A DNA stretch of 64,000 nucleotides from Natrinema sp. SYSU A 869 (lineage in GTDB: Archaea; Halobacteriota; Halobacteria; Halobacteriales; Natrialbaceae), in NCBI RefSeq assembly GCF_019879105.1, contig NZ_CP082248.1, forward strand, positions 372,001 to 436,000. Direction: 5' to 3'. This document shows, in pieces, positions 45,672 to 55,174 of this stretch; position 1 is the first letter of the stretch; each line of letters opens with the position of its first letter. The notes beneath the pieces were generated by a model. That model did not search any database. It had not been told where the DNA came from and saw only the letters and a list, made by a program, of their open reading frames with translations. Made by a program: the position numbers and the translations under genes.

Positions 45672-46601
45672 TTACGCCAGTTGCATCAGCGACGCACCGG
45701 CGATGATGATGGCGATACCGCCTAGGAGGCGCGGTGATCGCGGAACTCGTCTGACCGCGAGATACGAGATCGCGACGATGACGAGCGGATAGACGTTCGA
45801 TAGCGGGACGACAGTGATGACCGACCCGTTCCGAAGTGCGGTAAACCAGGCGAGCCAGTTCCCCGCGACGAAAACGCCCGCGAGGGTAAACGCGGCGAGG
45901 GGCAGCCGGTCACGAACGCGGATCTTAGCGCGCAGTTCACGAGAGACGCCGAAGAGGACGACGAACGCGACGAGGGCCGCCGTTTGGCCGACCGCGGTCC
46001 CCAACAGCGGATCGTCGATCCCGTTCAGTCCGATCGCGACGAGAACGAATGACGCGCCGAGCAGTCCCATCGCAGCGGCCGGGAGGAGGAGGTCTCGCCC
46101 CTCTACCTGCGTGAACTCCCTGACGAGGAGATCGCCCGAATCGGCGCTTCCCGTCCGCGAGACCTGCAACACGATGCCGCCGGCCATGATACACAATAGC
46201 CCGATCGCGGAGGCTGCGGTGAACGTTTCCCCAAGAATCGGTACGGCTAGCAGTGCGGCGACCGCGGGGTTCGCTCCGACGACGGCGGCAGCGACTCGAG
46301 CACCGACCCGGTCGATACCGCGGAAATAGAGCAGTCTGAACGCCGCCGGATTCCCGAGGCCCGCGACGACGAACGGTGCCAGTCGCCTCGCCGTCACGCC
46401 GTCGAACGACACCCCGCGAACGGCGAGCAACCCCCAGAAGATGACGACGCTGACGATGATCGTGATGACCGTCGCGGCCAGCGCCGGTGAGGTGCGCTCG
46501 GCGTACGTTCCGTTTTCCAGCCCATACTCGACTGAAACGGCCTGGAGTCCCGAAAACACCGACGCGAGCAACGCAAGGGCGGCACTCAGTTCTAGCAACA
46601 T
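45672..46601 (-). CDS. EamA/DMT-family permease
   Basis: 309 aa, ten hydrophobic spans in two EamA repeats (about 1-140 and 160-309). Features include GLGNPAAFRLLYFRGIDRVG, AAAVVGANPAVAALLAVPIL and the second-repeat end SNVYPLVIVAISYLAVRRVP. The superfamily exports or imports small metabolites such as amino acids or sugars. Converges with the IolE-like gene (146 bp apart). Its position in the cluster hints at substrate or product transport but nothing more. Confidence 0.87.
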   Translation of the reverse strand: MLLELSAALALLASVFSGLQAVSVEYGLENGTYAERTSPALAATVITIIVSVVIFWGLLAVRGVSFDGVTARRLAPFVVAGLGNPAAFRLLYFRGIDRVGARVAAAVVGANPAVAALLAVPILGETFTAASAIGLLCIMAGGIVLQVSRTGSADSGDLLVREFTQVEGRDLLLPAAAMGLLGASFVLVAIGLNGIDDPLLGTAVGQTAALVAFVVLFGVSRELRAKIRVRDRLPLAAFTLAGVFVAGNWLAWFTALRNGSVITVVPLSNVYPLVIVAISYLAVRRVPRSPRLLGGIAIIIAGASLMQLA

Positions 46602-46954
46602 CGGAGACTCAACGGTGCGGTCGTTCGCCAGTGGGCACTATCGCGTTCCGATCGACGCTGCGGGCGGCTTTTCGATCGATGCAGGTCTGTTGGCATACGG
46701 TATCGTTATGACCGGTCCGTCTTCATAGCTATATCGGTGTAGGGGCCGTTCCTGTGAGCTCTGGGGGCGATTGAGCGATCTATCACCGATGTCAATCGTG
46801 ATCGGTTTGCACTCTCTCCTCGGCTCTCGACCGACTGCGTCCGGTCAGCGCGGACGCTGGAAACCGCACAACGGTCGGCCACCCTCGAGCAGCCCGGAAC
46901 GTGTGTCGACGATAGTCTGCAAATGCCCGCGACCGCCGGCTACATGGCCGCGAC
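46602..46954. other. Intergenic region between EamA and UspA genes
   Basis: About 350 bp with the EamA promoter side (46602-46720, including GGTATCGTTATGACC near 46700). No repeat, operator palindrome or gene recognised. Confidence 0.35.
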
Positions 46955-47362
46955 TCACTCCGAAACGAACGTGACGGGGCAGGTAGCGTTCAGAATGACT
47001 GTCTGGGCAGTACTGCCGAACAGCGCCTTGCCGGTCGGACTGCGCGACTGACCCTGAATGAACAGCAGGTCGGCGTCAGCCGTGTCAGCTAGCGACACGA
47101 ATTCGGGACCGATCTCGCCGACTACGCCCCGTGCCTCGACGGGAACGTCCACCGCCTCGAGTGCAGTCGTAATCTCGCGTACCGATTCGCTCCGCCGAGC
47201 GACGTCGTCCGGCGACGGTTGGCCATCGAAGTCGAGTCCAGCGACCGTCTCCTCGAAGTCCGCGTCGGTGTAGGCCCGTCCCACAACGACGTTTGCGTCC
47301 GCCGGAACGGCGATATCACGGACTGCCTCGATCAGCAGCGTTCTGTCGTCGGCTTTCGTCAC
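46955..47362 (-). CDS. Universal stress protein (UspA) family
   Basis: 135 aa single Usp domain. The first strand is slightly short (MTKADDRTLLIEAVRDIAVP), without the usual ILVA motif, so the N-terminus may be a few residues reduced or start upstream. The C-terminal signature FIQGQSRSPTGKALFGSTAQ is followed by ILNATCPVTFVSE. It lies 225 bp after the ABC-transporter ATPase on the same strand, so it could be the last gene of that operon. Confidence 0.88.
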   Translation of the reverse strand: MTKADDRTLLIEAVRDIAVPADANVVVGRAYTDADFEETVAGLDFDGQPSPDDVARRSESVREITTALEAVDVPVEARGVVGEIGPEFVSLADTADADLLFIQGQSRSPTGKALFGSTAQTVILNATCPVTFVSE

Positions 47363-47587
47363 GGCGACGAAATCGCATCTACAGACATGTTTCGTTATGA
47401 GGTGTGTTATCTACTCACATATATTTTATCTTCTGGGAGCGTACGCCGTTCGCTCGATCAGGAAAACGGACAGCGACGGCAGTGATCACTCGTCGCTATT
47501 CATGGGAAGCGGCGGAAGACGGTGACATGTTCTACAACCGACGCCCGTGTGAACGGCTGTGAATCAACGGGGACGACCGAAATCGCG

Positions 47588-48745
47588 TCAGTCCGACGTG
47601 GATTCCGCGTGTCGCTTGCTCGCTTTCGTCCGCGCGACGTCACCGTCGTCAAGACGGGATCCGGATCGGATATCGAATCCGTGAACGAGCGGATCGTCTA
47701 CTGTAAGCCAGATATCCTCGTTACGCATCGCTTCGACAGTGCTCGGCGCTTTCACGGTGATCTCGATGTGATTGCTGTCCTCATCGCCAACGAGCACATC
47801 GATAATCTGGTCGTCTCCTTGAGGCTCCGTCACCTTGATCTGCCCATGAATCGCGTTGTCCACCGGCTCCGTATGGGCAGTGAAATACTGCGGACGAACG
47901 CCTAAGGTAAACTCCTCATGATCTCGGTAGCGGTCGGCGACGCCCGTCTCTAATCGGTATTCGAACCCATCGATGGCCTCTGTCGAGCGAACCGTGCCTG
48001 ACTCGTCGATCGTGACGTCGATGAAGTTCATCGACGGCGACCCGATGAATCCGGCGACGAACCTGTTTTCGGGTTCGTGGTAGACCTCGTCCGGGGACCC
48101 AATCTGCTGGATGTGTCCCTTATCCATCACGATGAGCTTGTCGCCCAGCGACATCGCTTCTTCCTGGTCGTGGGTCACGTACAGCGTCGTGATGCCGAGT
48201 TCACGTTGGAGCACCTTGATCCGACTGCGCATGCTCAACTTCAGTTTCGCGTCGAGATTTGCCAGCGGCTCGTCCATCAGGAACACGGACGGCCGGCGGA
48301 TGATTGCCCGCCCAAGCGCGACGCGTTGTTGCTGTCCGCCACTGAGATTGTCGATGTCTCGATCGAGCAACTCCGGAATCTCGAGCATCTCCGCAACCTC
48401 CTGAACGCGCGCGGCGCGGTCGTCGCCGTCGACGCCCGCGACTTTGAGTGGGTAGCCGATGTTCTCCCGGACGGTCATGTGCGGGTAGAGCGCGAAGTTC
48501 TGGAACACCATTGCGGCGTTCCGGTTTTTCGGATGCACGTCGGTGACGTCGTAGTTGCCGAGCGTGATCGTCCCGTTGGTCGGTTCGGTGAGGCCGGCGA
48601 GACAGCGGAGCGTCGTCGTCTTCCCGCAGCCACTCGGGCCAAGGAGGATGGCGAACTCGCCGTCCTCGACGGTGAGGTCGATATCCTCGACCGCGATCGT
48701 ATCTCCGTACCGCTTTTCGACTGAGTCGTATTCGACGTTAACCAT
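47588..48745 (-). CDS. Sugar ABC transporter ATP-binding protein (MalK/UgpC type)
   Basis: 385 aa. ATPase domain (1-235): Walker [11 protein letters not shown]-loop FQNFALYPHMTVRENIGYPL, signature [15 protein letters not shown], Walker B VFLMDEPLANLD, switch VTHDQEEAM. The C-terminal TOBE/regulatory domain (from about 235, [20 protein letters not shown]) is typical of CUT1 sugar importers. It energises the importer formed with the two permeases and binding protein encoded just upstream on the minus strand. Confidence 0.95.
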   Translation of the reverse strand: MVNVEYDSVEKRYGDTIAVEDIDLTVEDGEFAILLGPSGCGKTTTLRCLAGLTEPTNGTITLGNYDVTDVHPKNRNAAMVFQNFALYPHMTVRENIGYPLKVAGVDGDDRAARVQEVAEMLEIPELLDRDIDNLSGGQQQRVALGRAIIRRPSVFLMDEPLANLDAKLKLSMRSRIKVLQRELGITTLYVTHDQEEAMSLGDKLIVMDKGHIQQIGSPDEVYHEPENRFVAGFIGSPSMNFIDVTIDESGTVRSTEAIDGFEYRLETGVADRYRDHEEFTLGVRPQYFTAHTEPVDNAIHGQIKVTEPQGDDQIIDVLVGDEDSNHIEITVKAPSTVEAMRNEDIWLTVDDPLVHGFDIRSGSRLDDGDVARTKASKRHAESTSD

Positions 48746-48799
48746 TGCTGTAGTCCTCCGTGAGTCGCGTCCGCATCCGGTTCGTTCGTCTGCTGTGCG

Positions 48800-49708
48800 T
48801 CATTTGCCGACCGCCCCCATGCTGAACCCGCGAACGAGTTCCTGTCGCGCGACGAACGCGAACAGGAGGACCGGAACGAGCGCGATCGTTCCGGCGACAC
48901 TGACGTTGATCCACTGGACCGAGTACTTTGTCACGAACGACGAGAGGCCGACCGGCAGCGTCATCGCCGCGACGTCCTGTGTCAGGATGATCGCGAACAG
49001 GAGCTCGTTCCACGTGATGATCGTCGTGAAGATCGCCGAGGCGAGCAATCCGGGTTTCACGAGTGGGAGGACGACCTTGAAGAACGCCCCGAGGTGGGTG
49101 TGGCCGTCCAACATCGCGGACTCGACGAGGCTATCCGGCACCTCCTCGAAGAACCCCTTCATCATCCACACGGCAAAGGGGATGTTGAACATCACGTACA
49201 CGCAGATCAGCCCGTACAGCGTGTTCACCAGCTGGAGGTTTCGGAAGATGACGAACAACGGGATGATCGTCACGATCGGCGGCATAAACCGCGTCGAGAG
49301 GATGTAAAACGGCAGATGGAAATCCAGGTTGTACGGGAAGTCAAAAGTGACGAACCCGTACGCCGCCGCCGCACCGATAGTCGTCGCAATGATCGTCGTG
49401 ACGAGCGTGACGGCGACGCTATTGACGATATACTGGGCGAACTCAGGTCGCTGGGTGAACAGCTGGACGAAGTTACCAATCTGAAACTCGGTCGGAATCC
49501 AGGCCGGCGGGAACGACAGCAGCGTCTGTCGCGATTTAAGCGCACCGGAGACGAGCCAGTAGACCGGGAACAGCGTCCAAACGAGGAAGACCCCGAGCAG
49601 CCCGTAAATGACTGCCTTGCTGATCCCTTTCTCTGCCAAACTCTCCAGTAACTCCTCGACTCGAGACGGTTCCTTGAACGGAACGTCCGGTTGTTGGTCT
49701 GTTGCCAT
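48800..49708 (-). CDS. Carbohydrate ABC transporter permease (MalG type)
   Basis: 302 aa, six spans. The MalG-family EAA loop ESAMLDGHTHLGAFFKVVLP followed by KPGLLASAIFTTIITWNELL fixes the family. LSTRFMPPIVTIIPLFVIFR precedes it. The C-terminus ends VARQELVRGFSMGAVGK. It starts two bases after the MalF-type gene stops, hence the same operon. Confidence 0.94.
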   Translation of the reverse strand: MATDQQPDVPFKEPSRVEELLESLAEKGISKAVIYGLLGVFLVWTLFPVYWLVSGALKSRQTLLSFPPAWIPTEFQIGNFVQLFTQRPEFAQYIVNSVAVTLVTTIIATTIGAAAAYGFVTFDFPYNLDFHLPFYILSTRFMPPIVTIIPLFVIFRNLQLVNTLYGLICVYVMFNIPFAVWMMKGFFEEVPDSLVESAMLDGHTHLGAFFKVVLPLVKPGLLASAIFTTIITWNELLFAIILTQDVAAMTLPVGLSSFVTKYSVQWINVSVAGTIALVPVLLFAFVARQELVRGFSMGAVGK

Positions 49709-49710
49709 GG

Positions 49711-50655
49711 TTAGAACTCGATATCTGCGATTTTGACGAAGCTCATCGCCAGGATGAGCACGACGACCAGCAGCGACACCGCCATCGCTGACGCCTGGCC
49801 GAAGTTGCTAAACCGGAACGCCGTCCGGTACATTTCCATGCTGATCACGTTCGTCGCGTTCGACGGCCCACCGCGGGTCAGGATGTACACCTTCGCGAAC
49901 ACGCGCAGCGCGTCGACGACGCGAATGATCAACACTAGGACGATCAGCGACTTCAGGTATGGGAAGACGATGTCGACGAATTGGCGCCATCGCGGTGCAC
50001 CGTCCATAACCGCTGCCTCCTGAATATCGCTCGGAACAGATTGGAGACCCGCGAAGATGACCAACACGACGAGTGGCGTCCATTGCCAGACGTCGGTCAT
50101 GACGACGGCGTACAACGCGACGTCGGGGTCGCTGATCCAGCCGACGTTGCGCCCGATAAACGGTGCGGCCATGAAATCCAGAAGGCCGTCGGGCGTGTAC
50201 ATGAGACGCCAGATCAGCCCGATGACCGTCGGTGAGAGGATCATCGGAATTAGGATGAGCGTCTGCCAGAGCCCACGCATCTTGATCCGCTTGTTCAACA
50301 CGAGCGCGATCCCAAATCCGAGGACGAACTCGATGCCGACCGCCAACCCGATGAACTTGCCGGTCACCACGAGGGATTCGAGAAACGCACCGTTGTTCAA
50401 CAGATTGACGTAGTTCTCGATGCCGACGGAGACCGTCCGTCCGCCGGGCATATACTGCTGTGTCGACATCTGGAGCGCACGCAGGAGCGGGTAGAACGTC
50501 AGTGCGAACAGGAGGAACACGGCCGGAAGGGTCATGAGCCACTTCAGCCGTTCGTCGACCCACAGAAGCACGCGCTCTCGGGTCGATTTCTCCGCGCCCA
50601 GTTGCTCTTCGAGGTCGGCCGTCGAACGTACGTCCGTCCCTGTTTCAGTTGCCAT
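49711..50655 (-). CDS. Carbohydrate ABC transporter permease (MalF type)
   Basis: 314 aa, six spans after a charged 35-residue N-terminus. EAA loop EAAVMDGAPRWRQFVDIVFP followed by LKSLIVLVLIIRVVDALRVF. The GGPSNATNVISMEMYRTAFR segment near the end is typical of the CUT1 family. Forms the membrane channel with the MalG-type partner. 22 bp separate it from the binding-protein gene. Confidence 0.94.
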   Translation of the reverse strand: MATETGTDVRSTADLEEQLGAEKSTRERVLLWVDERLKWLMTLPAVFLLFALTFYPLLRALQMSTQQYMPGGRTVSVGIENYVNLLNNGAFLESLVVTGKFIGLAVGIEFVLGFGIALVLNKRIKMRGLWQTLILIPMILSPTVIGLIWRLMYTPDGLLDFMAAPFIGRNVGWISDPDVALYAVVMTDVWQWTPLVVLVIFAGLQSVPSDIQEAAVMDGAPRWRQFVDIVFPYLKSLIVLVLIIRVVDALRVFAKVYILTRGGPSNATNVISMEMYRTAFRFSNFGQASAMAVSLLVVVLILAMSFVKIADIEF

Positions 50656-50677
50656 TGTTTGATTCCGTTGGCATCAT

Positions 50678-52042
50678 CTAGTAGCCCGCGTTCTCGAGGA
50701 TCGACTCGGCCTCGCTCTTGGTTTCGCTCACGACTTCCGATGGGCTCATGTCGCCGGTCAGCGCGCTGTTGAGGTACTCCCCTTGGGTCACGTCAATCTC
50801 GTTCCAGAGGGGTGTCCGCGGCCGTGGTTTGGCGTTTTGGAGGCTCTCGTACAGCGCTTCGAACCACGGTTGTGCGTCCATGTTGTCCTCGAACGTATCG
50901 TGTCGGAAGGGGACGCCGCCGAGTTCCACGTAGCGGTTCTGTGCCTCCTTGGAGATGATGGACTGGATGACAGTACCGGCGTCTTCCTTCCGACCCTCGG
51001 AGACGTTCGTGTTGATCCCGAGCAGCCAGTTGCCCTGCATCGGGGCCTGCTGCTCGTCGCCTTCCGGAATCGGAATGAACTCCAGGTTGTCCGCTTCCGC
51101 GGTGTCGTCGTTGAGCAGCGTCGACGCCGCGGCCGGCCACGCCATACCCTGCGCGGCGGATCCGTCCCCGATTCGGTTCAGCACCTGATCGCTGTTGAAC
51201 GATCCGACGCCATCCGGAGAGATCGATTTCAGATCCTCGACGAAGAAACTAACCGCGTCCTCCCCCTCGCTGGTGTCCCACTGGTACTCCCAATCGTCGT
51301 TGAACATGTCTCCGAGGTTCGACCACCCGATGCTCATGAAGTTCGTGTTCGCCGGGTTGCCGCGCTGACCGCGGATCACGTACCCGTTCGCGTCGCCGAC
51401 TTCGTCATCGATATTTTGTCCGGCACGTAACACGTCGTCCCACGTCCCCGGCTCCGATTCGCCGACCTCCTCGTAGTACGATGTGTTGTAGACGAACATC
51501 TGCGCGTTCCCCACGACGACTTGCCCGCGAATCGTCTCCTCCATCCCTTCGGCGGACGGAACCGTCGGGGCTCCGGGCGTCGGCCACGTGGTGATATCGA
51601 CTGTCGTGTCGATGAGTTGCTCCTCCGGGAGTCCGTCCGGAAGCCACTGCTCGAGCGGATCGAGGTAGGTCGCGAACTGGGGAAACCAGGTGTCGTCCAT
51701 TAGGATCGCGTCGTACCCCGTTCCGCCAGTCGTCAAGACGCTACTGACTCGTTCATAGAGGTTCGCGTACGGGAAGATCGTGACGTCGATCGAGAGATCC
51801 GTATCGTCCTCGACGTAGTCGTTGACCAGGTCCTGTACGAGTTCCCCCTCTCCCGAGACGGCGATGATGTTGACATCTGCATCGCTACCACTCCCACCGA
51901 GACAGCCGGCCAATCCGGTTGCAGTTGCCGCACCAGCAACACCGGTCAGAAACCGACGGCGCGAACTTCGATTCGTGACCCGCGTCGTAATACGACTCTC
52001 GGAACTATCGCTCCTATTCTCTGGTCTGCCACTCGTTGGCAT
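50678..52042 (-). CDS. Sugar ABC transporter extracellular solute-binding lipoprotein
   Basis: About 454 aa from the ATG at 52042 (an in-frame ATG at 52063 also exists). Tat signal SSRRRFLTGVAGAATATGLA with lipobox Cys, so it is anchored outside the cell. Family-1 binding protein: YDAILMDDTWFPQFATYLDP, IRGQVVVGNAQMFVYNTSYY, AAQGMAWPAAASTLLNDD and NWLLGINTNVSEGRKEDAGT. First gene of the importer operon (binding protein, MalF, MalG, MalK, then UspA). Substrate not visible; position next to cyclitol/sugar enzymes suggests a polyol, cyclitol or sugar. Confidence 0.93.
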   Translation of the reverse strand: MPTSGRPENRSDSSESRITTRVTNRSSRRRFLTGVAGAATATGLAGCLGGSGSDADVNIIAVSGEGELVQDLVNDYVEDDTDLSIDVTIFPYANLYERVSSVLTTGGTGYDAILMDDTWFPQFATYLDPLEQWLPDGLPEEQLIDTTVDITTWPTPGAPTVPSAEGMEETIRGQVVVGNAQMFVYNTSYYEEVGESEPGTWDDVLRAGQNIDDEVGDANGYVIRGQRGNPANTNFMSIGWSNLGDMFNDDWEYQWDTSEGEDAVSFFVEDLKSISPDGVGSFNSDQVLNRIGDGSAAQGMAWPAAASTLLNDDTAEADNLEFIPIPEGDEQQAPMQGNWLLGINTNVSEGRKEDAGTVIQSIISKEAQNRYVELGGVPFRHDTFEDNMDAQPWFEALYESLQNAKPRPRTPLWNEIDVTQGEYLNSALTGDMSPSEVVSETKSEAESILENAGY

Positions 52043-52655
52043 ATAGACAATGTGTATCGTCACCCATCATAAATCATGTGGTAAGTGATACATCCTGTAT
52101 ATATCCATCCCGATATCTCAGTATTCGCTATCTCGGCTCGAGCGACAGGGGAGCGGGCACGCCGTTCGATCGGCGGGGCTGCGGGACGAAACAGACACGA
52201 TGTGGGCTCTCGTGGTAGTCGCTGAAGCGGGACGTTGTACGGTACATCGCCGATGTACCTCGGCTGCTCGCTATGGTCGGAGCCGACGGGTGTCCGTTTC
52301 CGATCAAATCGTGTCCACAAACGTGTCGTCGGCGAGAGGCATCCGTCGAACCGCACTGTTTGACCGACGCCAACCGACGGTGACGTGACTGCGGTATCCC
52401 TCTCGGATCCGCTGTAGAAACTGCCTGGCAGCTCGCGACTCCCACTGGCCGCACGCAGGCCCGCATGCTCGCGTTTTCAAACCATGTCTCTTGGATGTCG
52501 GTCGTACGCAGCGACCGCTGTTCATCACAGAGTTAAGTATTTATGTCTGATTCACTAAAGCTGGATCACGCTGTAGAAGCGCACGCTCATGGACCGCGTC
52601 GACAGGGAAGAGAGCCTGTCGACCGCTCCGGAGATCGATACGTCATTAGTAACTT
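52043..52655. other. Divergent intergenic region between binding protein and aldolase genes
   Basis: About 600 bp. AT-rich candidates: TACATCCTGTATATATCC near 52090-52107 (for the importer, minus strand) and TTAAGTATTTATGTC near 52532-52546 (for the aldolase, plus strand, about 110 bp before its ATG). No GTTTG-N7-CAAAC site and no gene recognised. Confidence 0.4.
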
Positions 52656-53453
52656 ATGACACAACTCAAACAAAAATTCCAAACCGAAACGGATCTCGCC
52701 GGTGCGTGGCTCTCGGTCGGCCACCCCACCGTCGCAGAAGTGACAGCGATGTGTGGATTCGACTTCGTTCTCATCGATACCGAACACACGCCGTTGACGC
52801 TGGAAACGGTCGAGAACATGTCCCGCGCTGTCGATGCCGCCGACGGGGGAACGGAAACGCTCGTTCGAGTCCCATCGGATGACCCCGTTCGAATCAAGCG
52901 GGTCTTGGACATCGGCGTTGCCGGAATAATGGTTCCAAGCATCGAAACGGCCGAAGAGGCTCGCAACATCGTCAAAGCGGTCACCTATCCACCCAATGGT
53001 ATTCGCGGCGTCGCGTCGGGTCGCGCATCCACGTACGGCGACGACTTCCAGCAATACGTCGAAACCGCCAACGACTCGGTCACGACCGTCGTCCAGATCG
53101 AGACGCAGACGGGCCTCGATAACGCTCGAGAGATAGCCGCGGTCGACGGTATCGACGCCGTTTTCGTCGGCCCAGCAGATCTCTCCGCGAACCTCGGGAT
53201 CTTCGGAGAGTGGGAGAACGACCGTCTCGATGCCGCGATCGACCGAGTCGTTAGTGCCGGAGATGCTGCCGACGTTCCGGTCGGGACGCTCGTCGTCGAT
53301 CCGACCGACATCGAAACACGCGTCGAGCAGGACTTCGACTTCCTTATCGTCGGGAAGGACACGAGTCACCTGTCGGCAGCCAACGACCGGATCCGGCAGC
53401 GCTACGAAAAAGCGGTGTCACAGCATACGGCGACCACCATGAGCGAAGACTGA
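52656..53453 (+). CDS. HpcH/HpaI-family class II aldolase (2-keto-3-deoxy-acid aldolase type)
   Basis: 265 aa TIM barrel. Active-site residues as in HpcH/YfaU: FVLIDTEHTPLTLETVENM with the catalytic base His44, R71 in LVRVPSDD, PYPP-like TYPPNGIRGVASGRASTYGD, E149 in VVQIETQTGLDNAREIAAVD and D175 in FVGPADLSANLGIFG (metal ligands). Such enzymes split 2-keto-3-deoxy acids or 4-hydroxy-2-oxo acids into pyruvate and an aldehyde. It converges with the second IolG-like gene (36 bp). It could complete an oxidative sugar/cyclitol route after the enolase-superfamily dehydratase (inference). Confidence 0.92.
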   Translation: MTQLKQKFQTETDLAGAWLSVGHPTVAEVTAMCGFDFVLIDTEHTPLTLETVENMSRAVDAADGGTETLVRVPSDDPVRIKRVLDIGVAGIMVPSIETAEEARNIVKAVTYPPNGIRGVASGRASTYGDDFQQYVETANDSVTTVVQIETQTGLDNAREIAAVDGIDAVFVGPADLSANLGIFGEWENDRLDAAIDRVVSAGDAADVPVGTLVVDPTDIETRVEQDFDFLIVGKDTSHLSAANDRIRQRYEKAVSQHTATTMSED

Positions 53454-53489
53454 AACCGACTGTTTTTGCCGTGATTTCGCGACGAGACG

Positions 53490-54557
53490 TTAGTCGCGGG
53501 ACTGTGTGAACAGCGACGCGATCACCTCGATATCGTCGCGCGCCTCGGCAATCGGTGTGGGAACCTCCGCTTCGCCACGGACACACGCCATGAACCGCTC
53601 TAGCTCTCGTTTGAAGCTTTCCTCGCGGGTTGGACTGTACTGAGAATCAACCGTTTCCGCCGTTCCTTGCCGAATGGAGAGGGTCGCCGAGTTGTACTTG
53701 ATGAACGGATGGTCGAACTCGAGCTGAAGCATCCGATCCGGCGCGTCGACCCGCAGGAACTGCTCGTGCCAGTGTCGTTCGGAATCGCCCGTCTGAAGCA
53801 CGCATCGTTCGCCGCCCTCGAACGTGAGGTGTGCAGTGCCGAAGTACCCGTCGCGGACGAAGTCGACGTGGTCGATCGAGACGATGTCGCCGAACAACCC
53901 GCGAAGCGCATTGATGTCGTGACAGACGTGCTCGAGCTGAAAGTCGTATGCCGCGGCAAGTTCGTCATCGTCAGTGTCAATGGCCTGCTTACACTGCTCG
54001 AGTCGGCGGTCGGAACTCCGTTCGATGAACTCGGCGTCAAGTTCCGGCTCGACCAGATCGTAGATATCCGGGAGCGACTTCGAGAAGTCGGCATCGACGG
54101 CATAGGCTGTGATACTGTCGATCTGTTCTATTTCGGTGAGTTCGTCGGCCAATCGCTCGTACGCGAGTTCGAACCGGCGATTGTACGCGACCATCGCCGT
54201 CGCATCGCTCTGCTCGGCGGTCTCGGCTAACCAGTCAGCGTCGGCCGGCGTGACGGCGAGTGGTTTCTCGACGAGGGTGTCCAATCCGGCGTCCAGTGCC
54301 GTCTCGACGATATCAGCGTGGGTCTGCATCGGCGTGGTGACGATGATCGCGTCGAGGTCAGTTGCGCGCTCCTCGATCAGCCGACTTGGCTCGGTGTACC
54401 GCTGGTCCGGCGGGACGTTGTACCGATCTCCGAGCGTTGTCGTCACGTTCTCCGCGGGATCGCACATCGCCGTGAGTTCTGCCTCCGGAACTTCGATGAG
54501 GTTTGGGATGTGCATGATCTGTGCAATGGTTCCGCAGCCGATGATACCGAACTTCAT
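53490..54557 (-). CDS. Gfo/Idh/MocA-family dehydrogenase (IolG-like), second copy
   Basis: 355 aa. Rossmann start FGIIGCGTIAQIMHIPNLIE, TPMQTHADIV, LVEKPLAVTPADADWL with the conserved Lys, and HVCHDINALRGLFGDIVSID in the catalytic domain. Paralogue of 31412-32500. Operator site 6 lies 93 bp before its start, so it probably belongs to the same regulon. May oxidise a second cyclitol, sugar or keto intermediate. Confidence 0.91.
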   Translation of the reverse strand: MKFGIIGCGTIAQIMHIPNLIEVPEAELTAMCDPAENVTTTLGDRYNVPPDQRYTEPSRLIEERATDLDAIIVTTPMQTHADIVETALDAGLDTLVEKPLAVTPADADWLAETAEQSDATAMVAYNRRFELAYERLADELTEIEQIDSITAYAVDADFSKSLPDIYDLVEPELDAEFIERSSDRRLEQCKQAIDTDDDELAAAYDFQLEHVCHDINALRGLFGDIVSIDHVDFVRDGYFGTAHLTFEGGERCVLQTGDSERHWHEQFLRVDAPDRMLQLEFDHPFIKYNSATLSIRQGTAETVDSQYSPTREESFKRELERFMACVRGEAEVPTPIAEARDDIEVIASLFTQSRD

Positions 54558-54649
54558 ACCCTCCGGTTCGAAGAGTGGGGACTAAAAGCTTCCCTCGGTG
54601 TGCTGTTTCGTGGCCTCCGTCTCGAGATGCGGACATCTGTTCACTTCGT

Positions 54650-54666
54650 GTTTGCAACAGTCAAAC
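54650..54666. promoter_or_regulatory. GTTTG-N7-CAAAC operator, site 6
   Basis: GTTTGCAACAGTCAAAC, 93 bp upstream of the IolG-like gene that starts at 54557 on the minus strand. Differs from site 3 by one spacer base only. Confidence 0.7.
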
Positions 54667-54711
54667 GACTGCGTGGCGAGAGGCTGCAACGACTCTAGTA
54701 GCCGCTTCACA

Positions 54712-54767
54712 CCTAACCGCATGACGGCTGTACGACCAGCGTGTGGATTGTTTCAGTGACTCTATAG
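54712..54767. repeat. Dispersed non-coding repeat, copy B
   Basis: Partner of 5581-5636; contains GACGGCTGTACGACC and ends TTTCAGTGACTCTATAG. Located between operator site 6 and the PEP synthase relic. Confidence 0.5.
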
Positions 54768-55157
54768 CTCGGTATGCGAGGAAGAAGAGACACGTCTCAC
54801 TGGTACGCTCCCACAACTGAACGCAAGCGTCGAATCTACGGCGAAACGCTATCGGTACGACGAGTCCGGTCACTGTCGGGCGGCCCGTCGACGGTCAGTT
54901 CATGACGAGCGAACGTAGCCGGACATTCCTGTTACGCACTATCTCGGAGGCTACACCAACGGAGAACCGTTGACAACTTCTCCATCCCCGTTCTCGACGT
55001 TCCTCTGATACGAATGCAGCGGATAAACGGATAACGGGAATCCATGCTGGTCGCCCTCTCTTCTCGAGACCGACTGTCAGACCCAGCTGCCTCGGAACGT
55101 TTCGCTCACGGTATCCGGCCCGGGACAATCAGCCACGTTGACTATCGCCGCTGTCGC

Positions 55158-55174
55158 GTTTGTAACACGTAAAC
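55158..55174. promoter_or_regulatory. Near-match to the GTTTG-N7-CAAAC operator
   Basis: GTTTGTAACACGTAAAC, one mismatch in the right arm. Confidence 0.4.
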
